A DNA stretch of 64,000 nt from Streptomyces nojiriensis (GTDB lineage: Bacteria; Actinomycetota; Actinomycetes; Streptomycetales; Streptomycetaceae). A program made the translations under genes and the position numbers. Of the stretch, positions 49,859 through 58,457 are shown piece by piece. The notes under the pieces are model-generated. The model was not told where the DNA came from and made no database searches. It saw nothing but the letters and a program-made list of their open reading frames with translations. Numbering within the stretch: the first letter of the stretch is position 1; every line of letters starts with the position of its first letter. The stretch spans positions 4,837,001 to 4,901,000 of the forward strand of contig NZ_CP071139.1 in assembly GCF_017639205.1 (NCBI RefSeq), read 5' to 3'.

Positions 49859-50605
49859 TCAGTGGAGGGCGTCGGTGAGCATGAGGGCGGCGACGGCCAG
49901 GAGGACGGTCGCGAACGCCCGCTGGAGGGCGGGTCCGGAGATCTTGGCGGCGAGGCGCTTGCCGTCCCAGGCTCCGAGGGCGGCCGCTCCGGTGAAGGGG
50001 GCGATGACCGCCCAGTGCAGCGGGGCGTGGGTGCCCGTGCGGGCGGCGAGCGCGGCCAGGGAGTTGACGGTGATGACCAGGAGGCTGGTGCCGACGGCGG
50101 CGCGCATGCGCAGGCCCAGTACGGAGACCAGGGCGGGGACGGCGAGGAAGCCGCCCCCGACGCCGAGGAAGCCGGTGATCGAGCCGAGTCCGGCGCCCGC
50201 CCCGGCAGCCCGCGCGGGGCGTACGGGCCGGGGCTGCCGCCCGGGGGCGGGGGCGGCGAACATGCGCCAGGCGGCGAGGCCGGCTACCGCGGCGAACGCC
50301 GCGGTCAGGGCCGGTTCGGGGACGCGGGTGGCCAGGGTGGCGGCGGCGAGGGCGGGCGGGATGCCGGCCGCCGCGAACAGGGCGCCGGTCTTCCAGCGGA
50401 CGTTGCCGGACGTGGCATGGCGGTAGAGGGCGGTGGCGGACGTGGCGGTGACGATGATCAGGGAGGCGGTGGTGGCGGCGGCCGGGGTGAAGCCCAAGAG
50501 GTAGATCAGGGCGGGGACGGCCAGGACACTGCCGCCGCCGCCCAGTGCCCCGAGGGCGAGTCCGATGACGGCCCCGGCGGCGAGGGCGAGGGCGAGCGTG
50601 CTCAC
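49859..50605 (-). CDS. Sulfite exporter TauE/SafE family protein
   Basis: 248-aa polytopic protein (about eight helices in two repeats), starting VSTLALALAAGAVIGLALGALGGGGSVLAVPALIYLLGF and repeated later as GLGSITGFLGVGGGFLAVPALVSVLGL, the TauE/SafE pattern. Probably exports sulfite or thiosulfate formed from persulfide oxidation. GTG start overlaps the stop of the preceding rhodanese (GTGA), so translation is coupled. Confidence 0.92.
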   Translation of the reverse strand: MSTLALALAAGAVIGLALGALGGGGSVLAVPALIYLLGFTPAAATTASLIIVTATSATALYRHATSGNVRWKTGALFAAAGIPPALAAATLATRVPEPALTAAFAAVAGLAAWRMFAAPAPGRQPRPVRPARAAGAGAGLGSITGFLGVGGGFLAVPALVSVLGLRMRAAVGTSLLVITVNSLAALAARTGTHAPLHWAVIAPFTGAAALGAWDGKRLAAKISGPALQRAFATVLLAVAALMLTDALH

Positions 50606-50992
50606 GCCGGCCGGCCGCGGCTTCCGCGTTCGCCGACGACCGGCAGTCCGGCGGAAGCCCAGGCGTTCATGCCGCCCTTGACGTCGACGGCGTCGCCCCC
50701 GCGGCCGGTCAGCAGCTCGGCGGCCTGCCGGGAGCGGTGTCCGGACCGGCAGATCACCACCAGCGGCCGGTTCCGGGCGGTCGCCGGCAGGGCGGCGCCG
50801 GTGAGGAGGCGGGAGAGCGGGGCGTGGACGGCTCCGGGGACGTGTCCGGCGTTCCACTCGGCCTGCTCGCGCACGTCGAGGAGTACGGCGGCGCCGTCGG
50901 TGATGCGCTTGATGGGCCTGGGCGGGGGTGATGCGGGTGGGGGTGATGCGGGTGGGGGTGACGCGGGCGGTGCCGCGGCGGAAGAGGAACAT
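50602..50992 (-). CDS. Single-domain rhodanese, apparent N-terminal frameshift
   Basis: Rhodanese of about 129 aa if repaired. The conserved part RITDGAAVLLDVREQAEWNAGHVPGAVHAPLSRLL with active-site VICRSGHRSRQA and the final GGMNAWASAGLPV is intact. No start codon precedes the rhodanese domain in its own frame; a well-placed ATG (50992, behind GGAAGGAAG) reads MFLFRRGTARVTPTRITPT in a different frame. Removing one G near 50908-50915 joins them (...AQAHQ-RITDG). The region also contains a 15-bp tandem repeat, which could have caused slippage. An internal GTG (50874, VREQ) is the only in-frame alternative. Confidence 0.72.
50931..50970 (-). repeat. 15-bp tandem repeat at the 5' end of the rhodanese gene
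   Basis: Two exact copies of ATGCGGGTGGGGGTG (50931-50945, 50946-50960) and a partial third; on the coding strand each reads as a Thr-Pro-Thr/Ile-Arg type pentapeptide. Near the frameshift. Confidence 0.85.
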
Positions 50993-51033
50993 CCGTCTTC
51001 CTTCCGGGTCGGTGGGGAGGGAGGAGGGCGGGC

Positions 51034-52437
51034 TCAGCGGTTCCGGTCGCCGTCGGTGAGGGGCAGGCCGGCCTCGGCCGCGGCGTCGAAGGAGTCGTCG
51101 ACGGCGACGACGTCACGTCCGGCGGCGTCCAGCAGGGAGGCGGCGATCGCCGCGCGCATCCCGCCGGCGCAGTGCACCCACACGGTGCCGGGCGGGACCT
51201 CGGTCAGGCGCCGGTGCAGGTCGTGGACGGGGATGTGCACGGACCCGGCGATCCATCCCCCGGCCCGCTCGGAGTCGCGGCGCACATCCAGCACGACGGT
51301 CGGTGAGCCGGCGCCCCGGCCGTCCCGGGTGCCCGGGACGGCCCGGTCGGCGAGGTCGGCGAAGGTGGCGCGGGGGAAGGAGCGCGGGCCGCGACCTTCG
51401 GGTATCCAGTCGCGGGGCGTGCCGGTGGCCGCCGCCGCGGGCCGGTCGAGGCCGACGCGGACCAGTTCGCGCTGGGCGGCGGCGAGCTGGGCGGGTGACT
51501 CGGCGAGCAGGGTGACGGGCTTGCCCCAGGGGATCATCCAGGCGAGGTAGGTGGCGATCTTTCCCTCGGCCTCGAAGTTGAACGAGCCCGCGACGTGCCC
51601 TTCGGCGAACGCGATCCGGTTGCGCAGGTCGACCACCCATTCCCCGGCGGCCAGCCGCGCGGCGATGTCGGCGGCGTCGGTCAGGGGCGGTGTGCTCAGG
51701 TCCACCGGATCCGGGCCCGCGGCGTTGGCCGGGCCCATGTGGGCGTAGTAGGCGGGGACGTCCTCCAGGCCGGCCAGCAGGTCGGAGACGAAGCGGTCGA
51801 CGTCCTTGACCAGGGCGTCGTTGACGCTCTTCTCCTTGCCGATGGTGGTGGCGTCGCCGCCCGCGGACCGGGAGGCGGAGCAGAAGCTGCCGAAGCCGTG
51901 GGTGGGCAGCACGGCCGTCTCGTCGGGGAGCTCGGCGGCCAGGCGGTGGGCGGAGGCGTGCTGGGCGCGGGCGAGCTCCTCGGTCAGGCGTGGCTCGACC
52001 AGGTCGGGGCGGCCCACCGAGCCGATCAGCAGCGAACCGCCGGTGAAGACCGCCGCCACCCGGCCGTGCTCCTCCAGCACGTAGGAGGTGTGGTGGGGGG
52101 TGTGGCCGGGGGTGGCCAGCGCCCGCAGCGCGATGCCGTCGTCGACGCCCACCGTGTCGCCGTCGGCCACCGGTGTCCGGGCGAAGGAGACGCGGGCACC
52201 GGCCGGCACCAGGTACGCGGCGCCGGTCAGGCGGGCCAGGTCCAGGCCGCCGGTGACGTAGTCGTTGTGCAGGTGGGTCTCGACCACGTGGGAGATCCGC
52301 ACCCCGCGCGCGGCGGCCGCCGCGATGACCCGGTCGATGTCGCGTGGCGGGTCGACGACGGCCGCGGTGGCGGCGCCGCCCGCCAGGTAGCTGCGGTTTC
52401 CGAGGCCCTCGGTCTCGATGGTGTCGATGAAGAACAC
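51034..52437 (-). CDS. Persulfide dioxygenase-like MBL hydrolase fused to two rhodanese domains
   Basis: 467-aa cytosolic fusion. Metallo-beta-lactamase domain of the ETHE1/CstB type: THLHNDYVTG metal motif, GHTPHHTSYVLEE, and GSLLIGSVGRPDLVEP. Then a rhodanese domain without active Cys (VDLRNRIAFAEGHVAGSFNFE...TLLAESPAQ) and a second with one (VVLDVRRDSERAGGWIAGSVHIP...WVHCAGGMRAAIA). This resembles CstB-like enzymes that oxidise low-molecular-weight persulfide to thiosulfate/sulfite. First gene of the five-gene operon; GAAAGGAG precedes the ATG and two CstR-type palindromes lie in its promoter. Confidence 0.94.
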   Translation of the reverse strand: MFFIDTIETEGLGNRSYLAGGAATAAVVDPPRDIDRVIAAAAARGVRISHVVETHLHNDYVTGGLDLARLTGAAYLVPAGARVSFARTPVADGDTVGVDDGIALRALATPGHTPHHTSYVLEEHGRVAAVFTGGSLLIGSVGRPDLVEPRLTEELARAQHASAHRLAAELPDETAVLPTHGFGSFCSASRSAGGDATTIGKEKSVNDALVKDVDRFVSDLLAGLEDVPAYYAHMGPANAAGPDPVDLSTPPLTDAADIAARLAAGEWVVDLRNRIAFAEGHVAGSFNFEAEGKIATYLAWMIPWGKPVTLLAESPAQLAAAQRELVRVGLDRPAAAATGTPRDWIPEGRGPRSFPRATFADLADRAVPGTRDGRGAGSPTVVLDVRRDSERAGGWIAGSVHIPVHDLHRRLTEVPPGTVWVHCAGGMRAAIAASLLDAAGRDVVAVDDSFDAAAEAGLPLTDGDRNR

Positions 52438-52463
52438 GCGGTTGCTCCTTTCGGCCGGGCGAT

Positions 52464-52512
52464 TACCCCCGGGGGTATATTTTCGAGCCTAGCACGGGTA
52501 CCCCCGGGGGTA
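52464..52512. promoter_or_regulatory. Two CstR operator palindromes at the sulfur-operon promoter
   Basis: The identical perfect palindrome TACCCCCGGGGGTA occurs at 52464-52477 and 52499-52512, centres 35 bp apart. Between them, on the minus strand, TAGGCT (plus 52486-52491) is a candidate -10. A bound CsoR-family tetramer at both sites would cover the promoter. Confidence 0.88.
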
Positions 52513-52596
52513 TTTTTGAGAGCAACGGGACCCCGCCCTCACTCGGCGGCTACCCGCCGGCCGCCCGCCCACACCACACGTGAACCGATCCGGACG

Positions 52597-52635
52597 ACGA
52601 AGAAGGCCCAGGTCGTAGACCTGGGCCTTCGTTCA
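52597..52635 (-). terminator. Hairpin after the toxin/DUF4291 operon (element copy A)
   Basis: Stem GAAGGCCCAGGTC (52602-52614) with GACCTGGGCCTTC (52618-52630), 3-base loop. On the minus strand it follows the DUF4291 stop by about 40 bp. A related hairpin with the same AGGCCCAGGTC core is at 59667-59697. Confidence 0.82.
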
Positions 52636-52670
52636 GGAGCGCCGAGCGGACGGGGATCCGCGTCGGGGTG

Positions 52671-53264
52671 TCAGGCGATCCGCTCCGCGAGGGCCGCGGG
52701 GAGCGGGTACACCCGCTCCTCGGGCAGCAGGGACGCGGCCGTGTCCGGGCTCCCGGCCGCCATCGCGGCGTGGACCTCGCGCGCCAAGGGGGTGACGTCC
52801 CGGATCTCGCTGATCCAGTTCTCCACGTACTGCTCGACCGCCGGGCCCGAGAGGCCGATCTGTATCGCGCGGTGCGGCAGCGGATTCAGGTTCAGGTCCC
52901 GCTCGGGATCCCATTGGACGCGGACCGGGCTGGAACGAACGGCGGCGCGCCATTCCTCGGCGGTCGCGAACCGTGTCCGGTCGAAGTGGCTGAGGCAGGC
53001 CCGGGAGAGCGCTTCCTCGAATCCCTCCCGCGTGATGTCGATCGCCAGTACGCGTTCCTGATCGGTCTTCGTGGCCCATCCGCAGCGGTACATCATCCAC
53101 AGGAACGACGGTTTGATCCACGTCATTCTGCCGCGCTTGAACGGGTCCACGAAAGTGCCGGCTTCCAGGGCCGGTCCGGCGATGCGCGCCGGGTACGCCT
53201 GATAGACGGTGATGGTTTCGTCGTCGAACCGCGCCCGGACTTCGTGCGCCGCCGCGCCGGTCAT
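52671..53264 (-). CDS. DUF4291 family protein
   Basis: 197-aa protein clearly of the DUF4291 family: VYQAYPARIAGPALEAGTFVDPFKRGRMTWIKPSFLWMMYRCGWATK and QERVLAIDITREGFEEAL. Biochemical role of DUF4291 not known to me. Its ATG overlaps the stop of the upstream probable immunity gene (ATGA), so it is translationally linked to the RHS toxin operon; this suggests a role in toxin tolerance or modification, by inference only. Confidence 0.92.
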   Translation of the reverse strand: MTGAAAHEVRARFDDETITVYQAYPARIAGPALEAGTFVDPFKRGRMTWIKPSFLWMMYRCGWATKTDQERVLAIDITREGFEEALSRACLSHFDRTRFATAEEWRAAVRSSPVRVQWDPERDLNLNPLPHRAIQIGLSGPAVEQYVENWISEIRDVTPLAREVHAAMAAGSPDTAASLLPEERVYPLPAALAERIA

Positions 53265-53818
53265 ACGGAAACCTCGTCGATCCAGACCTGCGGCTTCGTC
53301 AGCACCGGGTCGGCCACCGTGCGCGCGCCGCAGGCGTGGAGGAGCCAGCGCAGGTCCTCCCAGGCGAAGAACGGCTCGCCCCAGGTGTCCGCCCAGAGCC
53401 GCAGCCGGTCCGCCCCGGCGGGCGCCCGCGTCAGGTCCCACCAGGACCAGCCCCGGACCTCCAGGTCCGGATCGAAGCGGGAGAGCCAGTTCTGCAGGTC
53501 CCAGGGCCCGCTGCCGGTCCGCTCGGTGTAGCGGTCGCGTCCTTCGGCTGCGAAGGGCTCCGGGGAGGTACCGCCCCGGCAGACGCCGGGGAACCACGCG
53601 GGAAGGGTGTCCACGGGCAGATCGTCGTCGTCGAAGGACTCCGAAGCCGCGATCTGCAGGACGGCGTCCATGACGCCGCGCAGCCTGCCCGCGTACTGAA
53701 CGGGGTCCCCGTCCACCGCCAGTTCGAAATAAGCGAGGACCGGGGGCGCGGAATCACTTTCCGGCCGGCTGGACGCGCGGGCCCTCTCGATTTCGAGATC
53801 TTCGATTTCGTGCAGCAT
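53261..53818 (-). CDS. Probable immunity protein for the RHS toxin
   Basis: 185-aa acidic, cysteine-poor soluble protein of no family I recognise. It begins 13 bp after the stop of the RHS gene, the position of cognate immunity genes in polymorphic-toxin loci. Features: MLHEIEDLEIERARAS start, FELAVDGDPVQYAGRLRGVMDAVLQIAASESFDDDDLP, and a Trp/Asp-rich second half (WDLQNWLSRFDPDLEVRGWSWWDLTRAP). Base composition is slightly less GC-biased than neighbours, in keeping with exchangeable toxin/immunity ends. Confidence 0.65.
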   Translation of the reverse strand: MLHEIEDLEIERARASSRPESDSAPPVLAYFELAVDGDPVQYAGRLRGVMDAVLQIAASESFDDDDLPVDTLPAWFPGVCRGGTSPEPFAAEGRDRYTERTGSGPWDLQNWLSRFDPDLEVRGWSWWDLTRAPAGADRLRLWADTWGEPFFAWEDLRWLLHACGARTVADPVLTKPQVWIDEVSV

Positions 53819-53831
53819 TCTACAATCCTCG

Positions 53832-56800
53832 CTAATGGTCCTGGACGATCCTACCAGAGCCGGGTATGATGACTTTTCTCATTTTGTCGATCACTTCACC
53901 CGGAAGCCCGTACAGGTCCGTTCCCCTGGTGGGGTCGGATATTTCGGGATAGATCTGCTTCACCTGTTTCCATTCCTGTTTGGTGAAGCCGAACCCGTCC
54001 GGCTGTTCCTGCGGGACCGCTTTCGCACGGATCTCGTCCACAAAACTCTTCGGTACGTCGAAGGCGACGATCTGGCCGTTGTCCCCCCGGAATTCCACGG
54101 TGTGCCGAAGGTCGCCGCTCATGTTCACGTACAGGTGGTTGTTGCCCTCGATCCGGACGTTGCCGTTCTCGTCGATGTGCACCCGCTGGCTGAGCGGATG
54201 CTCGGTCTGCTTGCGGTAGACGGTGACCGTGCACTCGTCCGGAGCCAGGCCGAGGTGGTCCGACCAGGTGTGGGGGTTGGGAACGTACGTCGCCGGGTTG
54301 GGCGCCGGGGCGAGTCCCAGCGGGTCCGGGCTGAGGTACCGCGCCGTCTCCGGGTCGTACGTGCGGAAGACGTTGTAGTGCAGACCCGATTCGGGGTCGA
54401 AGTACTGTCCCGGGAAGCGCAGCGGCGTGTACGTCGACGCGCCGCGGTTCCAGGTCGTCGCTCCCCACAGGGCGGACCGGGTGTGCCAGGCGATCTCGCC
54501 CCGCTCGTCCACGAGTTCGGTGGGCGTGCCCACCAGGTCCGTGACGATCGAGAAGAAGCGGCTGTCGATCTCCTCACGCGAGGCCGTCAGGATGCGTTCC
54601 GTCTGGGCCAGCGGATGCAGCCCGCGATGGTCCCAGGTCAGGGCCACCGGGTGGGGGAGCTCGTCGGACCGCGTGATCTGCTCGCAGAGGGTTGCGCCCT
54701 CCCAGGTGAAGAGGACCTCTTCCACGACCTCACCGGCTGCCGACAGCCGCTGCTTGGCGGTCCGCCGGCCCAGCGGGTCGTACAGGTAGCGCCAGACCGT
54801 GCCGTCCGGGGTCGTGACCCCCACCAGGCGGTCCTCCGCGTCCCACGCGTAGTGCCAGGTGTCCGGCTTGCGGGAGAGCCGGGTCTTCCGGCGCAGCACG
54901 ACACGCCCCTGCGCGTCGTACGCGTAGTGCACGCCTCCCGCGCCCGTGAGGCGGTTGCCGGTGTAGCTGCGCGGCCCGGGCGCCACGTCGGCGTCCGGGT
55001 GGGCGGTGGGCCAGGACGCGGAGGTCTGGTTGCCGGCCTCGTCGTAGGCGTAGCGCTCGGACCACGCCCCCGCCTCCACCGCGGTGACACGGGCTGCTCC
55101 GTCCAGGGTGAAGGAGCGGGAGCCGCCCAGCGCGTCGTCCACCGCGGTGAGATGGCCGTCGGGCCGGTAGGTGTAGCCGCGACGCTGCAGGGTGCGGCCG
55201 TCGTGGCCCGTGAGGTGCTGCTCGGTGAGGCGCCCGACCTCGTCGAAGCCGTGCCGGAGCATGACGCCCCCGCCGATCCGGCGGACCGTCTCGCGGCCCG
55301 TCGCATCGTGCTCGAAGGCCAGGGTCCGGCCGGAGGCCGTCAGACTTGCGCGGCGACCGGCGGCGTCGTACGACCACTCGCTGACCGCACCGGTCGGGGT
55401 GGTGCGCCGGGCCGTCCGGCCCAGCTCGTCGTACGCGTAGCTGAGCGTGCGGCCGTTGACCGTCTCGGAGTGCAGCAGGCCCTCGCGGTTGCGGATCCGG
55501 CTCAGGGTCACATCCGGGCCGACGGCCTGTGCCAGCTGGTCCGCGTAGTCGTACTCGTACGTGGTGACCGCGCCGGCGGCGTCCTTGCGAACCGTCTGGC
55601 CGAGGTCGTTGTACTCGTACCGGACCGTCTCCCCGAGCGCGTTGGTCCGGGCGGACAGCCGGCCCGCCGCGTCGTACGCGTAGCCGAGGGTCCGGCCGTC
55701 GAAGTCCGTCTCGGCGGTCAGCCGGCCCGCCGGGTCGTATTCGTACGTCCAGGTCAGCCCCTGCGGGCCGGTGACCTCCGTCAGCCGCAGCTCCAGGTCG
55801 TGCGCGAACGAGTAGCGGGCCCCGTCGGGACCGGTGCGCGCGACCAGGGAGTCGAAGTCGCCGTACTCGTAGACCGACCGTCCGCCGGCCGCGTCGGTGT
55901 GGCTGAGGCAGTTCCCCTCGCCGTCGTACACCCACGACTGCTCGCTGCCGTCCGGCTCCACCCGGCGCTGCAGGCGGCCCTCCACGCTCCAGGTCAGACG
56001 GGTGACCCCGCCGAGCGGGTCGGTGATCGTGGCCGCGCGGCCGAAGGCGTCGTAGGCGTACCGGGTGACCGCGCCCAGCGGGTCGGCCGATTCCTCGACG
56101 AGGCCCGCCGCGTTGCAGCGGAAGGAGGTGGTGTCGCCCAGCGCGTTCGTCACCGAGGCGAGGTGGCCCCGTTCGTCGTACGTGAACCGGGACTTCGCGC
56201 CCGAGGCGTCCCGCACGGTGAGGGGGTTGCCGCGTTCGTCGTAGGTCCGGCGCACGGAAGTGCCGTCCGGCCGGGTGACCCGTTCGGGCAGGCCGAGGGC
56301 GTTGTACTCGAGGGTCGTACGGCGCCCGTCCGTGCGTTCGACGGAGGTGACGAGCCCGTTGTCGTCGTAGGCGATCCGCGTCGTCAGGCCCAGCGGATCG
56401 GTGCGGTTCAGCAGCCGGTTGAAGGGATCCCACGCGAAGTGGGTCGTGGCGCCGTTCGCGTCGGTCTCGGCGACGACCCGGGCCTTCTCGTCGATGACGT
56501 AACGGCGCTGGTGCCCGAGAGCGCCGGTGACCGTGGTGACGCCGTCCTCGTAGGTGAAGCGCGAGTCCACGTGCCCGTTCGTGCCGGACTGGGCGACGCA
56601 GCGGTCCCGGTCGTCGTACGCGTAGTCGAAGTGGCGGCCGTTGGTGTCGGTCCACGAGACGATCCGGGCCTGATCGTCGTACCCGAACCGCAGGGGCTTG
56701 CCCGAGGAGTTGACGACCTCGGTCAGGTTGCCGTCGGTGTAGCCGTAGTCGAGGACCCTGGTCCCGTCCGCGAGGAGGAGCGAGGTGATCCGGCCGTCGG

Positions 56801-58457
56801 CGGTCGTGAACCGCACCCCGTAGCCGCCGCTGTGGCTGATGCCCGTCGGGGCGCCGTCCGCGTCGTACTCGTAGGCGATCCAGCCCCCGTTGCGGTCGTC
56901 CAGCTGGACGAGCGTGCCCTCGGCGGTGAAATGCCAGACGCGGCCCGATTCCGGGTCGCACACCGTGAACCCGCCGTCCGGTGTGGCGGACAGGGGCCAG
57001 CGCCGGCCGTGTGTGGGCAGCACCGGCAGCCCCGGTGCGGGGTGCGGATAGGCGAGGACGCTGCCGTCCTCGCCCAGGAGGACGACACCGGCGGCGTCGA
57101 TCTCCAGGCGCTGGTCGATGCTGCTCGCCCAGCTCGGGCCGAACCAGCGGCCCGCCCGGTAGGAGGACTCGAAGGTGCGGGTGAGGGCCAGCGGCAGCGA
57201 GCCCGGCAGGACGAGGTCGGTCTGCGGCAGGACCATCCGTCCGGTCGCGACGTCGACCGGGTCGTCGACGCACGTCTTGTCGCCGGGGGCGCGCGACGGG
57301 GCGTCGGGACCGTCGTTGTCGAGGTGGGTGCGACCCGGTCCCTTGAGGTCGTCGGCGTGCTTGGCGATCGATGCCGTCTTCTTCAGGGCGCCGAGGCCCT
57401 TGGAGCCGACGAGCTCGGGGAGCATCTTGCCGATGCCCTCGCTGGGGTCCTTCATGAACTCGTCGAGCATCTGCTTGCCCGCGCCCATGGGGTCGTTGAC
57501 CGCCACGGCCAGGCCGGCGACCGTCGAGTTGAGGCTGGTCAGGTACTCGGCGGGGTGGGTCAGGTTGTACGGGTCCATCGGGTTGACCGAGCGGACGAAG
57601 TTGACGAGGCCCGCGGTGCCCTTGATCACGCCGCCCGCGAGGTGGGTCTGCGCGAGGTCCAGGTAGTCCATGCCGTCTTTGAGCTGCTCGGCGTACGAGG
57701 GCTTGGGCGGGGCGGCGTCGCGGGCCGCCCGGACCGCCGTACGGGTCGTCTCGGCGACCTCGTTGCGCTGGGTGCGCGCGGTGTCGAGCTTGTCCTGGGC
57801 GGCCTTGATCAGCGGGTCGCCGGGGTCGGTGAAGTCATCGGCGGGCCGCGGCGGCAGCGTGTCCTTCTTCGCCTCGACCGCGGCCTTGTAGTCGGTGATC
57901 GACTTGTTGTAGGCGGTGCGCGCGTCCTGCGAGACCTTCTTGGCGTGGTTGTAGTCCGCCAGGGCCTCCTTGGCCTGGCCCTGAGCCCACTCGACGGTCT
58001 CTGCGAAGCGGCCCATCGCGTCGGCGGCCTTGCCGAAGGCCTCCGCCGCCTTGAACCAGCGCGGCGGCTCCTTGGCTATCGACTCCCGGAACGCGTCCGC
58101 CGACGCGCCCTTCAGACCGTCGCCCTCCAGACCCTTCAGGCCGTTGCCGACCATGGTGAAGGAGGACTTGAAGTCGTTCAGGTGCGAGACCTGCTCGCGG
58201 ATCTTCGACACGCTGCCGTAGACCAGCTTGTTCGGATCCTCCGTCTGCCCGAGCTCCAGCTCCGATACGTCGGCGCCGAGCTGATTGGCGGCCGAGCGGC
58301 TCTTGTCCCGGACCCAGTCGCCCGCCTCGTCGAGACCGACCTCCTCGGCGACGTCGGCGACCTTGTCGCCGGTCCACTCGATCGCGTCGCCGACGTCCTT
58401 GGCCCGGTCCTCGACCCAGTCCTCCGCCGAGTCCGGTACGAAGTCCCGCCAGCCCAT
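53832..58457 (-). CDS. RHS-repeat polymorphic toxin with type-VII-like N-terminus
   Basis: 1541-aa protein. N-terminal about 1-330: helical, WXG100/LXG-like putative T7SS signal region (MGWRDFVPDSAEDWVEDRAKDVGDA). Then DUF6531 (CVDDPVDVATGRMVLPQTDLVLPG) and about 20 RHS/YD repeats (e.g. FDYAYDDRDRC, RRTYDERGNPL, YEYDPAGRLTAETDFDGR), ending in the RHS core LHYNVFRTYDPETARYLSPDPLGLAPAPNPATYVPNPHTWSDHLGL. The final about 135 residues (TVTVYRKQTEHPL... to VIIPGSGRIVQDH) are the variable toxin tip; the VYR start is faintly ADP-ribosyltransferase-like, but I cannot assign it. Upstream genes overlap as TGATG. Confidence 0.95.
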   Translation of the reverse strand: MGWRDFVPDSAEDWVEDRAKDVGDAIEWTGDKVADVAEEVGLDEAGDWVRDKSRSAANQLGADVSELELGQTEDPNKLVYGSVSKIREQVSHLNDFKSSFTMVGNGLKGLEGDGLKGASADAFRESIAKEPPRWFKAAEAFGKAADAMGRFAETVEWAQGQAKEALADYNHAKKVSQDARTAYNKSITDYKAAVEAKKDTLPPRPADDFTDPGDPLIKAAQDKLDTARTQRNEVAETTRTAVRAARDAAPPKPSYAEQLKDGMDYLDLAQTHLAGGVIKGTAGLVNFVRSVNPMDPYNLTHPAEYLTSLNSTVAGLAVAVNDPMGAGKQMLDEFMKDPSEGIGKMLPELVGSKGLGALKKTASIAKHADDLKGPGRTHLDNDGPDAPSRAPGDKTCVDDPVDVATGRMVLPQTDLVLPGSLPLALTRTFESSYRAGRWFGPSWASSIDQRLEIDAAGVVLLGEDGSVLAYPHPAPGLPVLPTHGRRWPLSATPDGGFTVCDPESGRVWHFTAEGTLVQLDDRNGGWIAYEYDADGAPTGISHSGGYGVRFTTADGRITSLLLADGTRVLDYGYTDGNLTEVVNSSGKPLRFGYDDQARIVSWTDTNGRHFDYAYDDRDRCVAQSGTNGHVDSRFTYEDGVTTVTGALGHQRRYVIDEKARVVAETDANGATTHFAWDPFNRLLNRTDPLGLTTRIAYDDNGLVTSVERTDGRRTTLEYNALGLPERVTRPDGTSVRRTYDERGNPLTVRDASGAKSRFTYDERGHLASVTNALGDTTSFRCNAAGLVEESADPLGAVTRYAYDAFGRAATITDPLGGVTRLTWSVEGRLQRRVEPDGSEQSWVYDGEGNCLSHTDAAGGRSVYEYGDFDSLVARTGPDGARYSFAHDLELRLTEVTGPQGLTWTYEYDPAGRLTAETDFDGRTLGYAYDAAGRLSARTNALGETVRYEYNDLGQTVRKDAAGAVTTYEYDYADQLAQAVGPDVTLSRIRNREGLLHSETVNGRTLSYAYDELGRTARRTTPTGAVSEWSYDAAGRRASLTASGRTLAFEHDATGRETVRRIGGGVMLRHGFDEVGRLTEQHLTGHDGRTLQRRGYTYRPDGHLTAVDDALGGSRSFTLDGAARVTAVEAGAWSERYAYDEAGNQTSASWPTAHPDADVAPGPRSYTGNRLTGAGGVHYAYDAQGRVVLRRKTRLSRKPDTWHYAWDAEDRLVGVTTPDGTVWRYLYDPLGRRTAKQRLSAAGEVVEEVLFTWEGATLCEQITRSDELPHPVALTWDHRGLHPLAQTERILTASREEIDSRFFSIVTDLVGTPTELVDERGEIAWHTRSALWGATTWNRGASTYTPLRFPGQYFDPESGLHYNVFRTYDPETARYLSPDPLGLAPAPNPATYVPNPHTWSDHLGLAPDECTVTVYRKQTEHPLSQRVHIDENGNVRIEGNNHLYVNMSGDLRHTVEFRGDNGQIVAFDVPKSFVDEIRAKAVPQEQPDGFGFTKQEWKQVKQIYPEISDPTRGTDLYGLPGEVIDKMRKVIIPGSGRIVQDH

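Noticed and set aside
52576-52590. Third parS site
   Set aside because: CACACGTGAACC matches only one half of the consensus.
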